This document shows, one piece after another, positions 10,556 through 21,759 of a stretch of 64,000 nt of DNA (positions are counted from its first letter, which is position 1; every line of letters starts with the position of its first letter). The position numbers and the translations under genes were made by a program. The notes under the pieces are model-generated. The model saw only the letters and a program-made list of their open reading frames with translations. It did no database searches and was not told the origin of the DNA. Origin of the DNA: Naegleria lovaniensis (lineage: Eukaryota > Heterolobosea > Eutetramitea > Acrasida > Naegleriidae); contig NW_025407874.1 in assembly GCF_003324165.1 (NCBI RefSeq), positions 62,001 through 126,000 on the forward strand, given 5' to 3'.

Positions 10556-10604
10556 TCCTTGTCAATTTTAATTTATTTTAAATAAAATAAAATTAGCTGA
10601 ATTA

Positions 10605-11819
10605 TTACTTTGAATCAGTAACTTGCGTCGAGAAAGCTGTTTGGAACCTTTGATTTTCCACACAAAACGATCCCAATCCCTTTTCGTCAAACAACGAAAC
10701 AATACCGCTAAATGCAATCTCATTTCTTGTGTTGTTCAACTCCTTCATGGGGATAGTAGGTCCTCCAGAAAATCCTTTGTTAATGGTGTTTGAAAAATAG
10801 CGAATGAGAGTATTGTTGTTAATACTTTGATGCCCAATCATATTTCCAAAAGAAACAATAGGACTCTTCTCATTGGTCATCATCAAGTTGTTGACCAATT
10901 CGATCGAGAGAGATGAATCATTTCTTGTTCTGGCATCCATAAATTGCTTGTATTTAGAAGGGTAGCCAATGACAATTGTATCAAAACGTTGAGAGTTATT
11001 GGTGTACTCATTATCCATTGCATCACATTCACATTGTTCTTTTGGAATAAAGTATTTTTGTGAAATATCTTGAACGTTATACTTGTTTTTTGTAATAAAC
11101 TCATGCGCATTACATTTTAAAATTGCATAATCAATATCATTGTCTCCATCATAATGAAATTCAACAATTTCACATTCGATTAGTTCTTTTTGTACTTTGG
11201 TTGATTGTGCTAACTTTTGGTTATTAATATGCTTTTCCAATGGTTTTGGAATTAATCCTACTCTCTTTGCATCTCCAAAAGGTGTAATGACACAATGAGC
11301 CACAGTGACCAAATAAATATCCTTATGGTCCCCAACAATAGGGCTCACAACAAAACATGTTCCTCCAGAAATTTGTTTGGAATCTTGAACTGCACCTATT
11401 GGGAGTGATTTGACATGAAACACTAAATAGGTTGTAATTTCTTTCAAAAGAGATGAGCTCACCATATCCTCACTCAAGTCCATTCCGGTTGAAGTTTTCT
11501 TGAAGTCTAAACTCTGGCTGGTAAATGCTAAATTGGTGTAAGTATTTTCTTCCGCATGAAATTCAGCAATAGATTGCAACTTTTTTCTCCAAGCACCAAT
11601 CATGAAAGATACGCCAACTCCAGCAATGAGAATGAGAGTGATATTCTTGTTGAATTTTTTACTCTTCTCTCTAAAATAATATTCAGTAAATTTTGTCTTG
11701 AAGTTAGATGAAAAACTCCGATGAATTACATGGTGAGTATGAAATAATTTGTAACGATCATCAGCAAGATGATGACTCTTCAGCAACAGGGAAGGACATG
11801 CACCCAACAGTTTTTTCAT
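10605..11819 (-). CDS. Membrane-anchored trypsin-like serine protease
   Basis: Single exon, about 404 residues from the ATG at 11819. Seen: a basic N terminus, one hydrophobic segment ITLILIAGVGVSFMIGAW (about residues 60-77), then a chymotrypsin-fold catalytic domain with His in LVTVAHCVI (about 176), Asp in DNDIDYAILKC (about 231) and Ser in KGFSGGPTIP (about 352). All three catalytic residues are present. Known: such trypsin-2-like domains also occur without zymogen activation in HtrA-like and viral-type proteases; no PDZ domain is seen here. The leader plus one membrane segment suggests attachment to the mitochondrial inner membrane or ER, which is inference. Its substrate is unknown. Confidence 0.8.
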   Translation of the reverse strand: MKKLLGACPSLLLKSHHLADDRYKLFHTHHVIHRSFSSNFKTKFTEYYFREKSKKFNKNITLILIAGVGVSFMIGAWRKKLQSIAEFHAEENTYTNLAFTSQSLDFKKTSTGMDLSEDMVSSSLLKEITTYLVFHVKSLPIGAVQDSKQISGGTCFVVSPIVGDHKDIYLVTVAHCVITPFGDAKRVGLIPKPLEKHINNQKLAQSTKVQKELIECEIVEFHYDGDNDIDYAILKCNAHEFITKNKYNVQDISQKYFIPKEQCECDAMDNEYTNNSQRFDTIVIGYPSKYKQFMDARTRNDSSLSIELVNNLMMTNEKSPIVSFGNMIGHQSINNNTLIRYFSNTINKGFSGGPTIPMKELNNTRNEIAFSGIVSLFDEKGLGSFCVENQRFQTAFSTQVTDSK

Positions 11820-11956
11820 TTTTTGTGTCAATTAAACAATTTTTAATATTTAATCTTTTTCTAAAGACGATCACGGCAGTCATTGGAATGCTGCAAAGAA
11901 AGTTCTATATCGCAAGAAACATGACTCGAAATTTCATGCATTTAGAAATTCATAAA

Positions 11957-12585
11957 TCAAAGAATATTGCTAATACCAAAGGCATAGGTCCATACTTTTG
12001 CATCAATGATGAATCCATGATTCTTTGACATGTCTTCCAAAGTGTCAAACAACTTTGATAATTTTACAATATGAATGGTGATATGCTCCTCATCTTCTAA
12101 TTGCTGTTTAGGCCTTTCTGATATTTTAATTGGTTCAACCTCACAGCAAACAATTCTACAGTTCGCATTGGTCAATCCAACTTCCAAGCCTACAACGGAA
12201 GAAACTCGTGAAATTTTGCAAATTTTAAGTCCAGTTTCTTCCAGTAATTCTCTTTCGGCAGCTTGTTCTGCACTTTCTCCCGAGTCGCACAAACCAGCAG
12301 GAAATTCCATACAATAGCCTCTCATTGGAGGTCGATATTGAGAAATCAAGACCACATGTTTTTCAGTTTCTTCCAAAGGGATCATGGTGGCGATGACTTC
12401 AACACCATCAATTTCACCGGATCGTGTCGTTCTCTCTACACAATCCCACTCTCTCTTCACTTGAGTTTCATCCATATAGGATAACTTTTTTAATTGAAGC
12501 CATCTGGTTTGATGGAGAGTCTCTTCGGAAAGATGTGTTGCAGTGAGATTGATTGTTGTGGTTGATCGGAAGGTGGCAAACTCAT
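11957..12585 (-). CDS. ADP-ribose pyrophosphatase-like Nudix hydrolase (NUDT5-like)
   Basis: About 210 residues. The complete Nudix box GLCDSGESAEQAAE followed by RELLEETGL fits G-x5-E-x7-REUxEExGU. Upstream segments TRWLQLKKLSYMDET and ISQYRPPMRGYCMEFPAGL match the ADP-sugar pyrophosphatase subfamily (NUDT5/YSA1), which cleaves ADP-ribose to AMP and ribose 5-phosphate. The start is unsettled. The frame of the catalytic domain has no upstream ATG before a stop, whereas an ATG with the typical A-run context sits at 12585 in a neighbouring frame (MSLPPSDQPQQS). A frame change near 12550, as seen in other genes here, or an unseen 5' exon would explain this. The gene ends 137 bp from the start of the protease. 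Confidence 0.82.
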
Positions 12586-12684
12586 TTTTTTGAGAGTGAC
12601 AATTCGAATTGTAATCCAATCATCATTGTAAGGAATTGTTTTATATTCCAAGCCATTCTAAACCCAAAAGGCATGTTACACAAA

Positions 12685-13756
12685 TTAATCCCACTTGTAA
12701 TCTTGAATTGAGGCAAGAACTCGTTCATAGACTTTGTCAGCTGTGGTGTTTTGAGCAAAGTATTCAGCCAAATGACCATAAGGATCCATTAAATAAATGA
12801 AAATACTGTGGTCAACCAAGTAGTCTTGTTTTCCTTCCTTATAGTCTGGAGCATTATAGTAGACTCGGTACTTTTTACACACTCTGCTGATTTGATCAGG
12901 TGTTCCTGTAAGTCCAATAAAGTTTGGATGATAGTCCTGAAGATACTCAGCAACAGCAGTACATGAATCACGAGGAGGATCACAAGAAACAAATATTGGA
13001 ACAATCTTGTCGGCCAGCTCAGGATGTTGCTTTTCAAGCATTTGCAGTGCCTTAGTCATCTTTTTCATTTCAGTAGGACAAACGTCTGGACAATTGGTAA
13101 AACCGAAATACATGAACATGAATTTTCCTCTAAATTCAGAGTCTGTAATGACTTCTCCTTTAGTGTTAACAAGAGTGAAAGCCCCTCCAAGTTTTGGAGC
13201 TCCCACAGCTTTTACAGCTTTGTTACTGGCTTGACCTGCATGAGCAGAAACATAATGTCAAAAGATTGAAGCCAACGTTGGAATAAAAAATAAATTAATA
13301 AATTGAATTCATTCCAAGTATCCAATTTTCGAAACACTTACGGTCCAATTCAGCTTCTCGTTTCTTTTGACGAACATCATATTTTGCAAAATTATACAAA
13401 ATAATTCCGAACACGGCAGGTAAAATCAAGTTAGCTGGAGAGAGCAATTTTTTAAAGTAGCTCTTCTTGGTTGTATCCTCGGACCCTGTTTGTTGTTGTT
13501 GATCAGTATTTTGTTGCTCTTCCTTGGGCTCCTCTTGTTGTTGTGTTTGTTGTTGTTTCTTTTCCTCATTGCAAAAAACAATTGATTTTGAAAATGAAGC
13601 GCTCTGATTATTTAACACTTTGAGGAAGGAATTTTGATTCGGAGAGAGATGTACAAATGGAGAACGGAACGAGCAGGCTTGAATGGCTCGGACCGTGCTT
13701 GTGTTTTTCGAAAAGAGAAGTTTTGAAGTGAATTTGACTGAGTGGCTTGCAAGCAT
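12685..13756 (-). CDS. SCO1: SCO1/SenC copper chaperone for cytochrome c oxidase
   Basis: Two exons, 13756-13342 and 13235-12685, 321 residues. The intron (GTAAGT..GCAG, 106 bp) joins AELDR to QASNKAVKAVGAPKLGG in frame. SCO proteins deliver copper to the CuA site of cytochrome c oxidase in the inner membrane. Seen: a mitochondrial leader rich in Ser, Lys and Arg, a Gln-rich linker, one membrane segment (LILPAVFGIILYNFA), and a thioredoxin-like domain with the copper-binding GFTNCPDVCPTEM (CxxxC) and the His in LVDHSIFIYLMDP. All metal ligands are present. ATG at 13756 is chosen because upstream in-frame codons lack ATG. Confidence 0.93.
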
Positions 13757-13839
13757 TTTTTTGGGTTGTGTTCTGATAGCCAAATTAAGACCAATATGCT
13801 CTATCCGTCTGCAAGAATTTGATGCCTTTAATTATTAAT

Positions 13840-15968
13840 TTATTCACATCTTGGCACTGCATTCAAAATGCTGCAAATTCTCTTGTTGTTTCTTGTTTTT
13901 GCAACGTATGCTGCTGTGATTCCGTGTTGGTTTTGTTTTGAAATATCAGCTCCACATCTAATTAATGCTTCCACAGCACCAACAGAATTACGGAATGCAG
14001 CTATGAGTAAAGGTGTAAAACCAGACACGGTATTCACATAATCAATATCCTTTCGGTAGTATTTTGCAAGTTCATAAATAATGTTGGGTTGATTTTGAGC
14101 AGCTGCTACATAAATGGGTCGTATACATCTATCATCTTGAGCATCCTCAAAATTGAAACCTTTCTTTTTAAGGTATGAAATCAAGTGCTCATGTCCTGAT
14201 GCACAAGCGAAATGTAAACAAGAAATACCTGATGCATTCTTGACGTTAATGTAGTCTTTACCATTCACGTTGGCCAAAAGTTCCATCGCTGAGACAGCCC
14301 CCGCTGAGGCAGCAACATGAATTGGATATCTGCCAAAATAATCTACACATTCAACATTAGCACCTTTGGCGAGAAGTAACTTGATAATATTACAATGGCA
14401 TTTCTTGGCAGCCAAGTGTAGAGCGGTACGAGGATGACCATCATTGGTGTTGGCATTCAAGTCGCAATCAGGCTGTTCAACAAGCACTGATTTTTTGTAA
14501 ACAAAATCAGGTTGAATGAGCATGCAGTCAAGTGCTTAGATGCAAACTGTTGCACAATTACAGATTACTACTACTTACGCTCACAAATTTCCAAGTTGCC
14601 CATAAACGCAGCAATGTGAAGAAGTTTTTTTCCACTAGGCGTATATTCACATGTCGAAGCACCATTTTGTAATAAAACTTTCATTGCGTTGATGGCGTTT
14701 CGTTTCACAGCAAAGTACAGAGGATACTTCTTCTTAAGGGTTTTGGCGTTGACTGTGGTTGGATTGAAGTTGATCAAGAGTTGCAAAATTTCAATACCAC
14801 TGCTTCTCGAAGCGGCCTTGTGAATTGGTAAATAACCAGTCGAAGTGCTTATGAGTGATGGGTCGGCCAGGTTTGGACATAATTGTCTCATGGCAGTGTG
14901 TAACTCGAGGAATAATTTTACAATGGATGTGTGCCCCTTCTCAGTTGCAATGATAAGGGCTGTTCTCTGATTATCGTCTCTCGTTAGAGAATTTACAAAT
15001 TCATGAATATGTGGGATGTTGTGAGGAGTCAGAATGATTCCAGTTGGATTGCCTTCAAACTGAAATTCCACTCCTTGTTGTTGTGGGATGGTACTGTTAC
15101 CCATGAACTTTTGGGCAACCCATTTTACAAGTGCTAAAACTACAGAGCAATGGCCACCATATGCTGCAAAATGAAGAGGTCTTGAACCTTTCAGATTTTC
15201 AATATTGATGTCTATGGATGATCCAAAATGTGTGAACAGAAATTCAATGATTTTAACTAGTCCACAATTTGACGCAATATGTAATGCTGTTTGTTCTTTG
15301 AATGGGTGAATTGTGTTTCTCATGTTAATATCAAAATTGGGAGGAATTTTGCTCAAGAGTGGCATTAAATCATAACCGTTAGTGATGTATTTGAAAAATT
15401 GCACCTCTATTGGCTCTTCATTTGTTGTTGGTTCTATCTTTCTCTTCTTATTGTTAGCAGCATCGGGTAATATGGTCTTGACAAAAATAGCTAAATTTTG
15501 TTGACAAATCTCGTCAATTATGGCTTCAGAAGACTCCACGTTAGGAGAACATAAAATTTCAGGAGGAGCCTCTTCATCGTCAATGCTAGACTGAGAGAGT
15601 CGTGGTTTGTTGTTGTTGTTATTATTATTATTATTCAAATGGTGATGTACAGTTTTGTTGTTACTTTCGGCCAATGATGAAGTGCTCAAATTCACAGAAT
15701 CATCGGCAGAAAAAACATCTTCTTCAACAAACAGGACATGACTGCTCGAAACAAAGTCCTCACCTTCCTCCATTCTGTCTTGTCCAACGCTGGGATGATG
15801 ATCAACGTCATTCACATGAATTTGTTGTAACACATTTGTGGCTGTACTTTTGCTTGTACACAACAACTCCCATGATGAAGCCATCTGAACATTTGCTTGT
15901 TGTTCGGAAGTGTTCTCCCCATCACACTCGTCTTGAGAAATAAATTGGTCGAATTTTCTCTTTAACAT
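13840..15968 (-). CDS. Ankyrin-repeat protein
   Basis: Two exons, 15968-14579 and 14534-13840, about 694 residues. The intron is only 44 bp (GTAAGT to CTAAG) and keeps the frame (LEICEPLDCMLIQP); the CAG acceptor upstream would lead into a stop. Seen: a low-complexity N terminus with an Asn run, then about ten ankyrin-type repeats across residues 230-690, for example TALHIASNCGLVKIIEFL, RTALIIATEKGHTSIVKLF, RTALHLAAKKCHCNIIKLL, YPIHVAASAGAVSAMELL and TPLLIAAFRNSVGAVEALI. Ankyrin repeats bind partner proteins; no catalytic domain is attached. An ATG at 16040 would add 24 residues. Divergent from the F-box gene at 16342. Confidence 0.85.
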
Positions 15969-16341
15969 TTTTTTTGCAAAATTGCAACCGCCGATAACGG
16001 CTGAAGGTGAACACCACTGAACTTTTGACAGCCTTCGCATCGCATCTTGACATTCACGCAAAGATAATCATCTTTTAACCTTCTTTGTTTCTTCTGTTGT
16101 TTTTGATACACTACAACAAGTACATGCTCTGCTACTACTACAAAATTTGCTCTCTTTTCCAATGGGCATGATTTCGTCATGGACACCTCAGCAACGAACA
16201 AAAATATCCAGATGACATCATCAAGAGAACGTTGATCCCAAAAGAAAGTTATTTTTGAATTACACTCGGGGCATTGAAAACAAAAGAAAGCTTTCATATC
16301 CATATAACAGCATTCGCTTTCTTTGATATTCTTTGGTAATC
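15969..16341. other. Intergenic, divergent promoters
   Basis: About 370 bp between the starts of the ankyrin and F-box genes. A 113-codon open frame on the minus strand overlaps the ankyrin start and has one CxxC pair (FQCPECNSK), but no second pair and no clear coding character. No RNA or repeat seen. Confidence 0.4.
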
Positions 16342-19071
16342 ATGAATATTTCATCATTCGGAAGCCTTTTTTCGAATTGGTACAATGCCAATAGCGATAC
16401 AAATACATCATCTTCATCCGCCGCAAATTCATCAGGCAGTGCAGAAGAACATTACTCGGTTGCAAACAGAAATGCCAATAGATCATCAATACGAACTACA
16501 CCACCAAAAACTGGTACAAAATCAACATCCAGTTATGTACCTACTTTTTCCTTGAGCCACGTAATTTCTCCATCGAACTCTAACGCGAGAGATGATAGCA
16601 AACAAAAATCGGAATCAATTAATTTTGAATTTCAGAGTACTAGTTTGATCTGTACATCTTCTCATCATGAACATCACTGTTTATCAAGCAACAATCAACA
16701 AAATATTCGAAATAAGTCAACTTCCAAGCTTGTGTCTCTTCCATTTGATGGTATGGTGGAGATTTTAAGCTTTCTCCATAAGAAGGACATTTTCTTCATG
16801 TCACTCACATCCAAACATTTCTACAATATGATATTTTGTCAGAGTGTTTCTAATTTTCCACTATGGCGAGTGTTGTGTGTGAGGGATGGATTAATTTCAC
16901 CTCATGCCAACGACAGTGAAGATAACTCTGAAGACGATGAAGACAATAATGGTGACAGCGATAACCTTAGCGATAACAACAGTGAAGTTGTTGCCAAGCA
17001 TTATTTCTTTGACCCTTACCGAGATTTATACTTGAATTATGAAAGCGACATTGGAAGCAGTCAATGTGAATGGTTTTGCAAGTTTGATCTTGTCAAGTTG
17101 GAATGGGTGTTGAACGACAATGTTCTCCAACTTTTCGAGAAAATCATTAACAAGGAAATTTGCGTTGTGACAGCTCTGCAATGCTATCCAGACTCCACCA
17201 AATATAAGGGAAATGCAAGTCAAGTCCTCAATCAACTTCTGGGAATAAGAGACGCTTTTCCTAACTCCCTCACAGATCAAGACTCTGAATTACCATGCCT
17301 CTACATGTATACACGCCCATTGTGTAGAGTTAGAAAATCTCAAAGCAAGGGGAAAAATCAGAACATTCTCTTCATTCGAGCGTATAACTTGTTCGATGAC
17401 GAGCACGACTCAAATGTGTCACTCGACGACGAGGATTTATTCGGATGCAATGATGAGTCCAATTTGGCAAGTGTCAACAATTTACGAAAAACAATAATGA
17501 GATTTATTATCATGTACAGTTCAACTGTCATTATTTGCAAGCAGAGTGAATGCCCTTCTTGGTTATACAGATTAGACAGTTTGATCGAACCCATTCATGA
17601 TCCTCCTCTGTTTGGAGCATACTCCAACATGCCTAGTCTTCTTGTATGCAGTCTGCACACGGCATCATCAATTTCTTCATCTAGCTCGACTCCAAAAGAA
17701 AATGTAGAAATTTATGATTTGTTGGATGAAATTCGTCACATTATTGCATACAACAAGAATCAATCATTGAACTTTTTGTCTGTCATATTGAATTGGTTTG
17801 GAAAGATTCATGGTATTAATTTGAACGTGAAAAACATTTCCAACGAATCCTATGATGAAGACTTGTGGTGTTTTGTTAACGACATTACTAGCAAGTTACA
17901 ATTTGGTTGGTCCATTTCCAGGTGGGATCGAATCAAGTCTAACGGTGAAATTTGTAAACTCTTCTTTGAAAAATGTGTCCAGGAAACTAATGAAAATAGA
18001 ACCTCGAACATTACTCATGGAAATCTCTTTGTAGACGGAAGCATGTTCCATGAGAACATACAGAACAAATTTGCAAAGACTCTACTCGAGAAGGAGATGC
18101 AACGATCCTTGGAGTTTTATCAAAGAGCTGTCAAAGCTGATTTAAATCCTGCCAATCCCTTGGAAATGGAAGAAATAGTCAAACTCTCTGAAATGCACGC
18201 CGAAGCAGCCATCAGAATGTTCACACAAACAGTAGCTCCTGCATGCTTCTCCTCACAAACTATTGAAGAAGTGGAACAATCGTTGAAGCATGGAATTAAT
18301 AACAATTTCAGGATTTTGTGGAGAGAAAATGCAAGAAACTCTGAAAATTATTGTCAAGAAGTTTGGGAAGCAACTTTTAAATGGATGAAGGCAGAATTTG
18401 AAAGCCCGAGCACTCACGACGATTTTTGTAATTTATTTGAAGCTCGATTTTTCTCATCTCTCACTCTCTATCTTCAGAATGCAATTGGAACTAGGAAGAT
18501 TTTTGTCATGAATTTTTGTTCCAAACAATACCTTGAAGATTATATTATCCCTGTTTATCCATGCATTCGAAATATTTGTCAAAACATTATGGCTGCTGTT
18601 GAAGGATTAACTTTCCAGGAAACTGTTGATATTGACAAGCAACGATCACAACTTCAAAAACTTTCAGCCATACGATTGAAACTTCTTACCATAGAAAATA
18701 CCATTGACCGTCTCAAAGAGGAAATTCATGTCAGAGAAGAGGATTTGAAGAAGTCAGAAGAGCAAAGTGGAGTGATTGAGGATCGTATGAAGAGACTTGG
18801 TCTCAAATATGAAAAATCTCTGTTGGGAAAGGTTTCCTCAATACGAAAATTGTACATTGAATCAGCCTCACTCTCATTGCAAAACAATATTGAATTACAC
18901 AAAAAGTTTGACACAGAATATGAGCAGCTCAACAGTATGGGCTTCAACAGAACACACATTGAATACGACATTTTATTGGAAGAATATTACAAACGAAAAC
19001 TCTTTGTGGACGCCAAAGACAAACGAAAGAGTTACTTTTCACACCTACATGCAAACAATATGAATATTTGA
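16342..19071 (+). CDS. Large F-box protein
   Basis: Single exon, about 909 residues from the ATG at 16342. Seen: a Ser/Asn/Thr-rich N terminus (1-130), an F-box (about 135-185) with SLPFDGMVEILSFLHKKD, MSLTSKHFYNM and LWRVLCVRDG, an acidic Asp/Asn/Ser patch (about 193-215), a long region without a known domain, and a C-terminal coiled coil (about 770-850, rich in Lys, Glu and Leu). F-box proteins recruit substrates to SCF ubiquitin ligases through Skp1. The substrate-binding part is not a recognised repeat. Lineage-specific F-box families are common in this window. Confidence 0.75.
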   Translation: MNISSFGSLFSNWYNANSDTNTSSSSAANSSGSAEEHYSVANRNANRSSIRTTPPKTGTKSTSSYVPTFSLSHVISPSNSNARDDSKQKSESINFEFQSTSLICTSSHHEHHCLSSNNQQNIRNKSTSKLVSLPFDGMVEILSFLHKKDIFFMSLTSKHFYNMIFCQSVSNFPLWRVLCVRDGLISPHANDSEDNSEDDEDNNGDSDNLSDNNSEVVAKHYFFDPYRDLYLNYESDIGSSQCEWFCKFDLVKLEWVLNDNVLQLFEKIINKEICVVTALQCYPDSTKYKGNASQVLNQLLGIRDAFPNSLTDQDSELPCLYMYTRPLCRVRKSQSKGKNQNILFIRAYNLFDDEHDSNVSLDDEDLFGCNDESNLASVNNLRKTIMRFIIMYSSTVIICKQSECPSWLYRLDSLIEPIHDPPLFGAYSNMPSLLVCSLHTASSISSSSSTPKENVEIYDLLDEIRHIIAYNKNQSLNFLSVILNWFGKIHGINLNVKNISNESYDEDLWCFVNDITSKLQFGWSISRWDRIKSNGEICKLFFEKCVQETNENRTSNITHGNLFVDGSMFHENIQNKFAKTLLEKEMQRSLEFYQRAVKADLNPANPLEMEEIVKLSEMHAEAAIRMFTQTVAPACFSSQTIEEVEQSLKHGINNNFRILWRENARNSENYCQEVWEATFKWMKAEFESPSTHDDFCNLFEARFFSSLTLYLQNAIGTRKIFVMNFCSKQYLEDYIIPVYPCIRNICQNIMAAVEGLTFQETVDIDKQRSQLQKLSAIRLKLLTIENTIDRLKEEIHVREEDLKKSEEQSGVIEDRMKRLGLKYEKSLLGKVSSIRKLYIESASLSLQNNIELHKKFDTEYEQLNSMGFNRTHIEYDILLEEYYKRKLFVDAKDKRKSYFSHLHANNMNI

Positions 19072-19308
19072 GTTACTAAAGTTAGATTAAAATGCAGTAG
19101 CTAGTTTCAAACATGCTCAAGTAGTAGTACTATTCTTATGGGCTTATTTGTTTTCTTACATTACTTGTCACGCTTAAACAACAATATCATTTGGAGATTT
19201 TGTAAAGTCGAGCTCAACAAGTTCTCGTTTTGTCTTTGCGAACGCCTGCACTCAATGTTGCCAGCTTTACGCCGTTCGGCTTGAGAGCCTGCCTTCGGAC
19301 ATGAAAAA

Positions 19309-21644
19309 ATGAAACGACTTGTTCTCTTGTCGCGAAATTCATCATCACGAAAAATCGCTGCCTCATCATCATCGGCTGCAACGACCATTCTTCAACAACA
19401 ACAACAAACTCTTCTCCGATCTTCATGCAAGAGTGCTCTCTATTCCACCCATAGAAATCCAGAGGAAATTAAACAAGCTCTTGAGAAAAAGCTTCCAAAG
19501 GATTGGAAAGAAACAGCACAAAAGGAGTTGAAAGATCAGCCTTTGGAGTCGCTCATCAGAACTACACCCGAAGGAATTAATATTTTGCCAATTTATGTTT
19601 CTCAGACCACTCTTGAAGGAAAGGAACCAACAGGAGCAGGCAATAAACCATATACACGTGGACCTCATGCTACCATGTATACGGTAAAACCTTGGACCAT
19701 TAGACAATATGCAGGTTTCTCAACAGCAAAGGAGTCCAATGAATTTTACAAGCAAAACTTGGCACAAGGACAAATGGGTTTGTCTGTTGCGTTTGACTTG
19801 GCCACTCACAGAGGTTATGACTCTGATCATGACCGTGTGGTTGGAGATGTTGGAATGGCTGGTGTTGCCATTGACTCTGTTGAAGACATGAAGATTTTGT
19901 TTGATGGCATTCCTCTCGATAAAATGTCAGTGAGTATGACAATGAACGGAGCTGTTTTGCCAATTATGGCCATGTATATTGTTGCAGCTCAAGAACAGGG
20001 AGTGAATGACTTGAATTTATTGAGCGGTACAATTCAAAATGATATTTTGAAGGAATTCATGGTGAGAAATACATACATTTATCCACCAGAACCTAGCATG
20101 AAGATTATTGGTGACATTATGCAATTTACTTCTCAACACATGAAACGTTTCAATTCAATTAGTATCAGTGGTTATCACATGCAAGAGGCTGGTGCTGACA
20201 CTGCATTGGAGTTGGCCTATACTCTTGCTGATGGTCTTGAATATGTGAGATGCGGAATTGAAAAAGGTGGATGCAAGGTTGATGATGTTGCTCCTCGTTT
20301 CTCCTTCTTCTTTGGTATTGGTATGAACTTTTATTTGGAAGTTGCCAAGTTGAGAGCTGCTCGTAAATTGTGGGCTGAATTATTGGAAGAGAAATTCCAT
20401 CCAAAGAATTCCAAGTCACTCTTGTTACGTACTCACTGTCAAACTAGTGGTTATTCCCTCACTGAACAACAACCATACAACAATATCATTAGAACAACTA
20501 TTGAAGCTATGGCTGCTGTTATGGGAGGTACTCAATCATTGCATACCAATTCATTTGACGAAGCTGTTGGTTTGCCAACCAAATTCAGCGCTCAACTTGC
20601 TCGTAACACTCAGCTCATTATTGCACATGAAACTGGAATTACCAATGTTGTTGACCCGTGGGGAGGCTCCTACATGATGGAAGAGTTACCAATCAACTCT
20701 ACATCAAGGCTAAAGAGCTTATTAAGGAAGTTGAGGATTGTGGTGGCATGACCAAGGCCATAGAAACTGGTTTACCAAAGAGAAGAATTGAAGAATGTGC
20801 CACAAAGAAGCAAGCCAGAATTGACTCTGGTCAAGAAATCATTGTTGGTGTTAACAAGTATGTCACCAAGGAAGAAGCCAGCTACGAAGTTCTCAAGATT
20901 GACAACACTAAAGTCAGAAAGGAACAAATTGATAGAATCAATAAGATCAAGTCAGAAAGAGACGCCTCTCGTGTTGCTGCCTTGTTGAAGCGCTTGGAAG
21001 AAGCAGCCAAGACTGGAAAAGAAAATTTGTTAGCTGTTGCTGTTGAATGTGCCAAGGCTCGTGCCACTGTTGGTGAAATTTCTTCTGCTCTCGAAAAAGT
21101 TTGGGGACGCTATGAAGCCAAGCCAGAAATTGTAAGCGGTGCCTATTCAAGCACTTGGAAACAAGCTGATTTGGAAAAGTTGGATACTGATCGTGTTGAA
21201 AAAAAGGTTAAGGAGTTCGCAGCCAAGAATGGTAGAAACCCAAGAATTCTTGTTGCCAAGATGGGTCAAGATGGTCACGATCGAGGTGCTAAGGTAATCA
21301 GCTCTGGATTTGCTGATTTGGGCTTTGATGTCGATGTTGGTCCATTGTTCCAAACACCAAAAGAAGTTGTTCGTGAAGCTGTCGATAATGATGTGCATAT
21401 TATTGGTGTGAGCTCTCAAGCAGCTGGTCACAGAACTCTTGTTCCTGCTTTGGTTAAGGAATTGGAAAATGCTGGATTGAAGGGTCAAGATAGACCAATT
21501 ATCGTTGTTGGAGGTGTTATTCCACGTGAAGACTACCAAGAATTGTATGAAGCAGGAGTTGATTTGATCTTTGGTCCTGGTACTAAGGTTACTGATGCCG
21601 CTGAAGGATGTGTTGATTTGTTGATGAACAAGGCTAGACATTAA
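19309..21644 (+). CDS. MMUT: Methylmalonyl-CoA mutase, mitochondrial (B12-dependent)
   Basis: About 778 residues in two overlapping frames (19309-20751 and 20658-21644). It converts (R)-methylmalonyl-CoA to succinyl-CoA in propionate breakdown, using adenosylcobalamin. Seen: a Ser/Arg-rich mitochondrial leader, the substrate-barrel signature [40 protein letters not shown], and the C-terminal cobalamin-binding domain with [20 protein letters not shown] (His is the cobalt ligand) and [11 protein letters not shown]. The frame changes near 20686-20689, inside the conserved [15 protein letters not shown], where one base is missing. Everything on both sides is intact and of normal length, so this looks like an indel in the sequence, not a dead gene. 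Confidence 0.93.
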
Positions 21645-21759
21645 ATTATTGGTCCAAAAAGAAATCTTTGTATTACATAAACATTTGGAAATTTCAAGTA
21701 ATACCTCATTCTCTTCAATCTTTAAAAAACTTGAACGTTATTAATTAAAAAAATTCAAC

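Noticed and set aside
15962-16303. 113-codon minus-strand frame with FQCPECNSK
   Set aside because: It overlaps the ankyrin gene start in another frame, has only one CxxC pair, and otherwise looks like random translation of promoter DNA.
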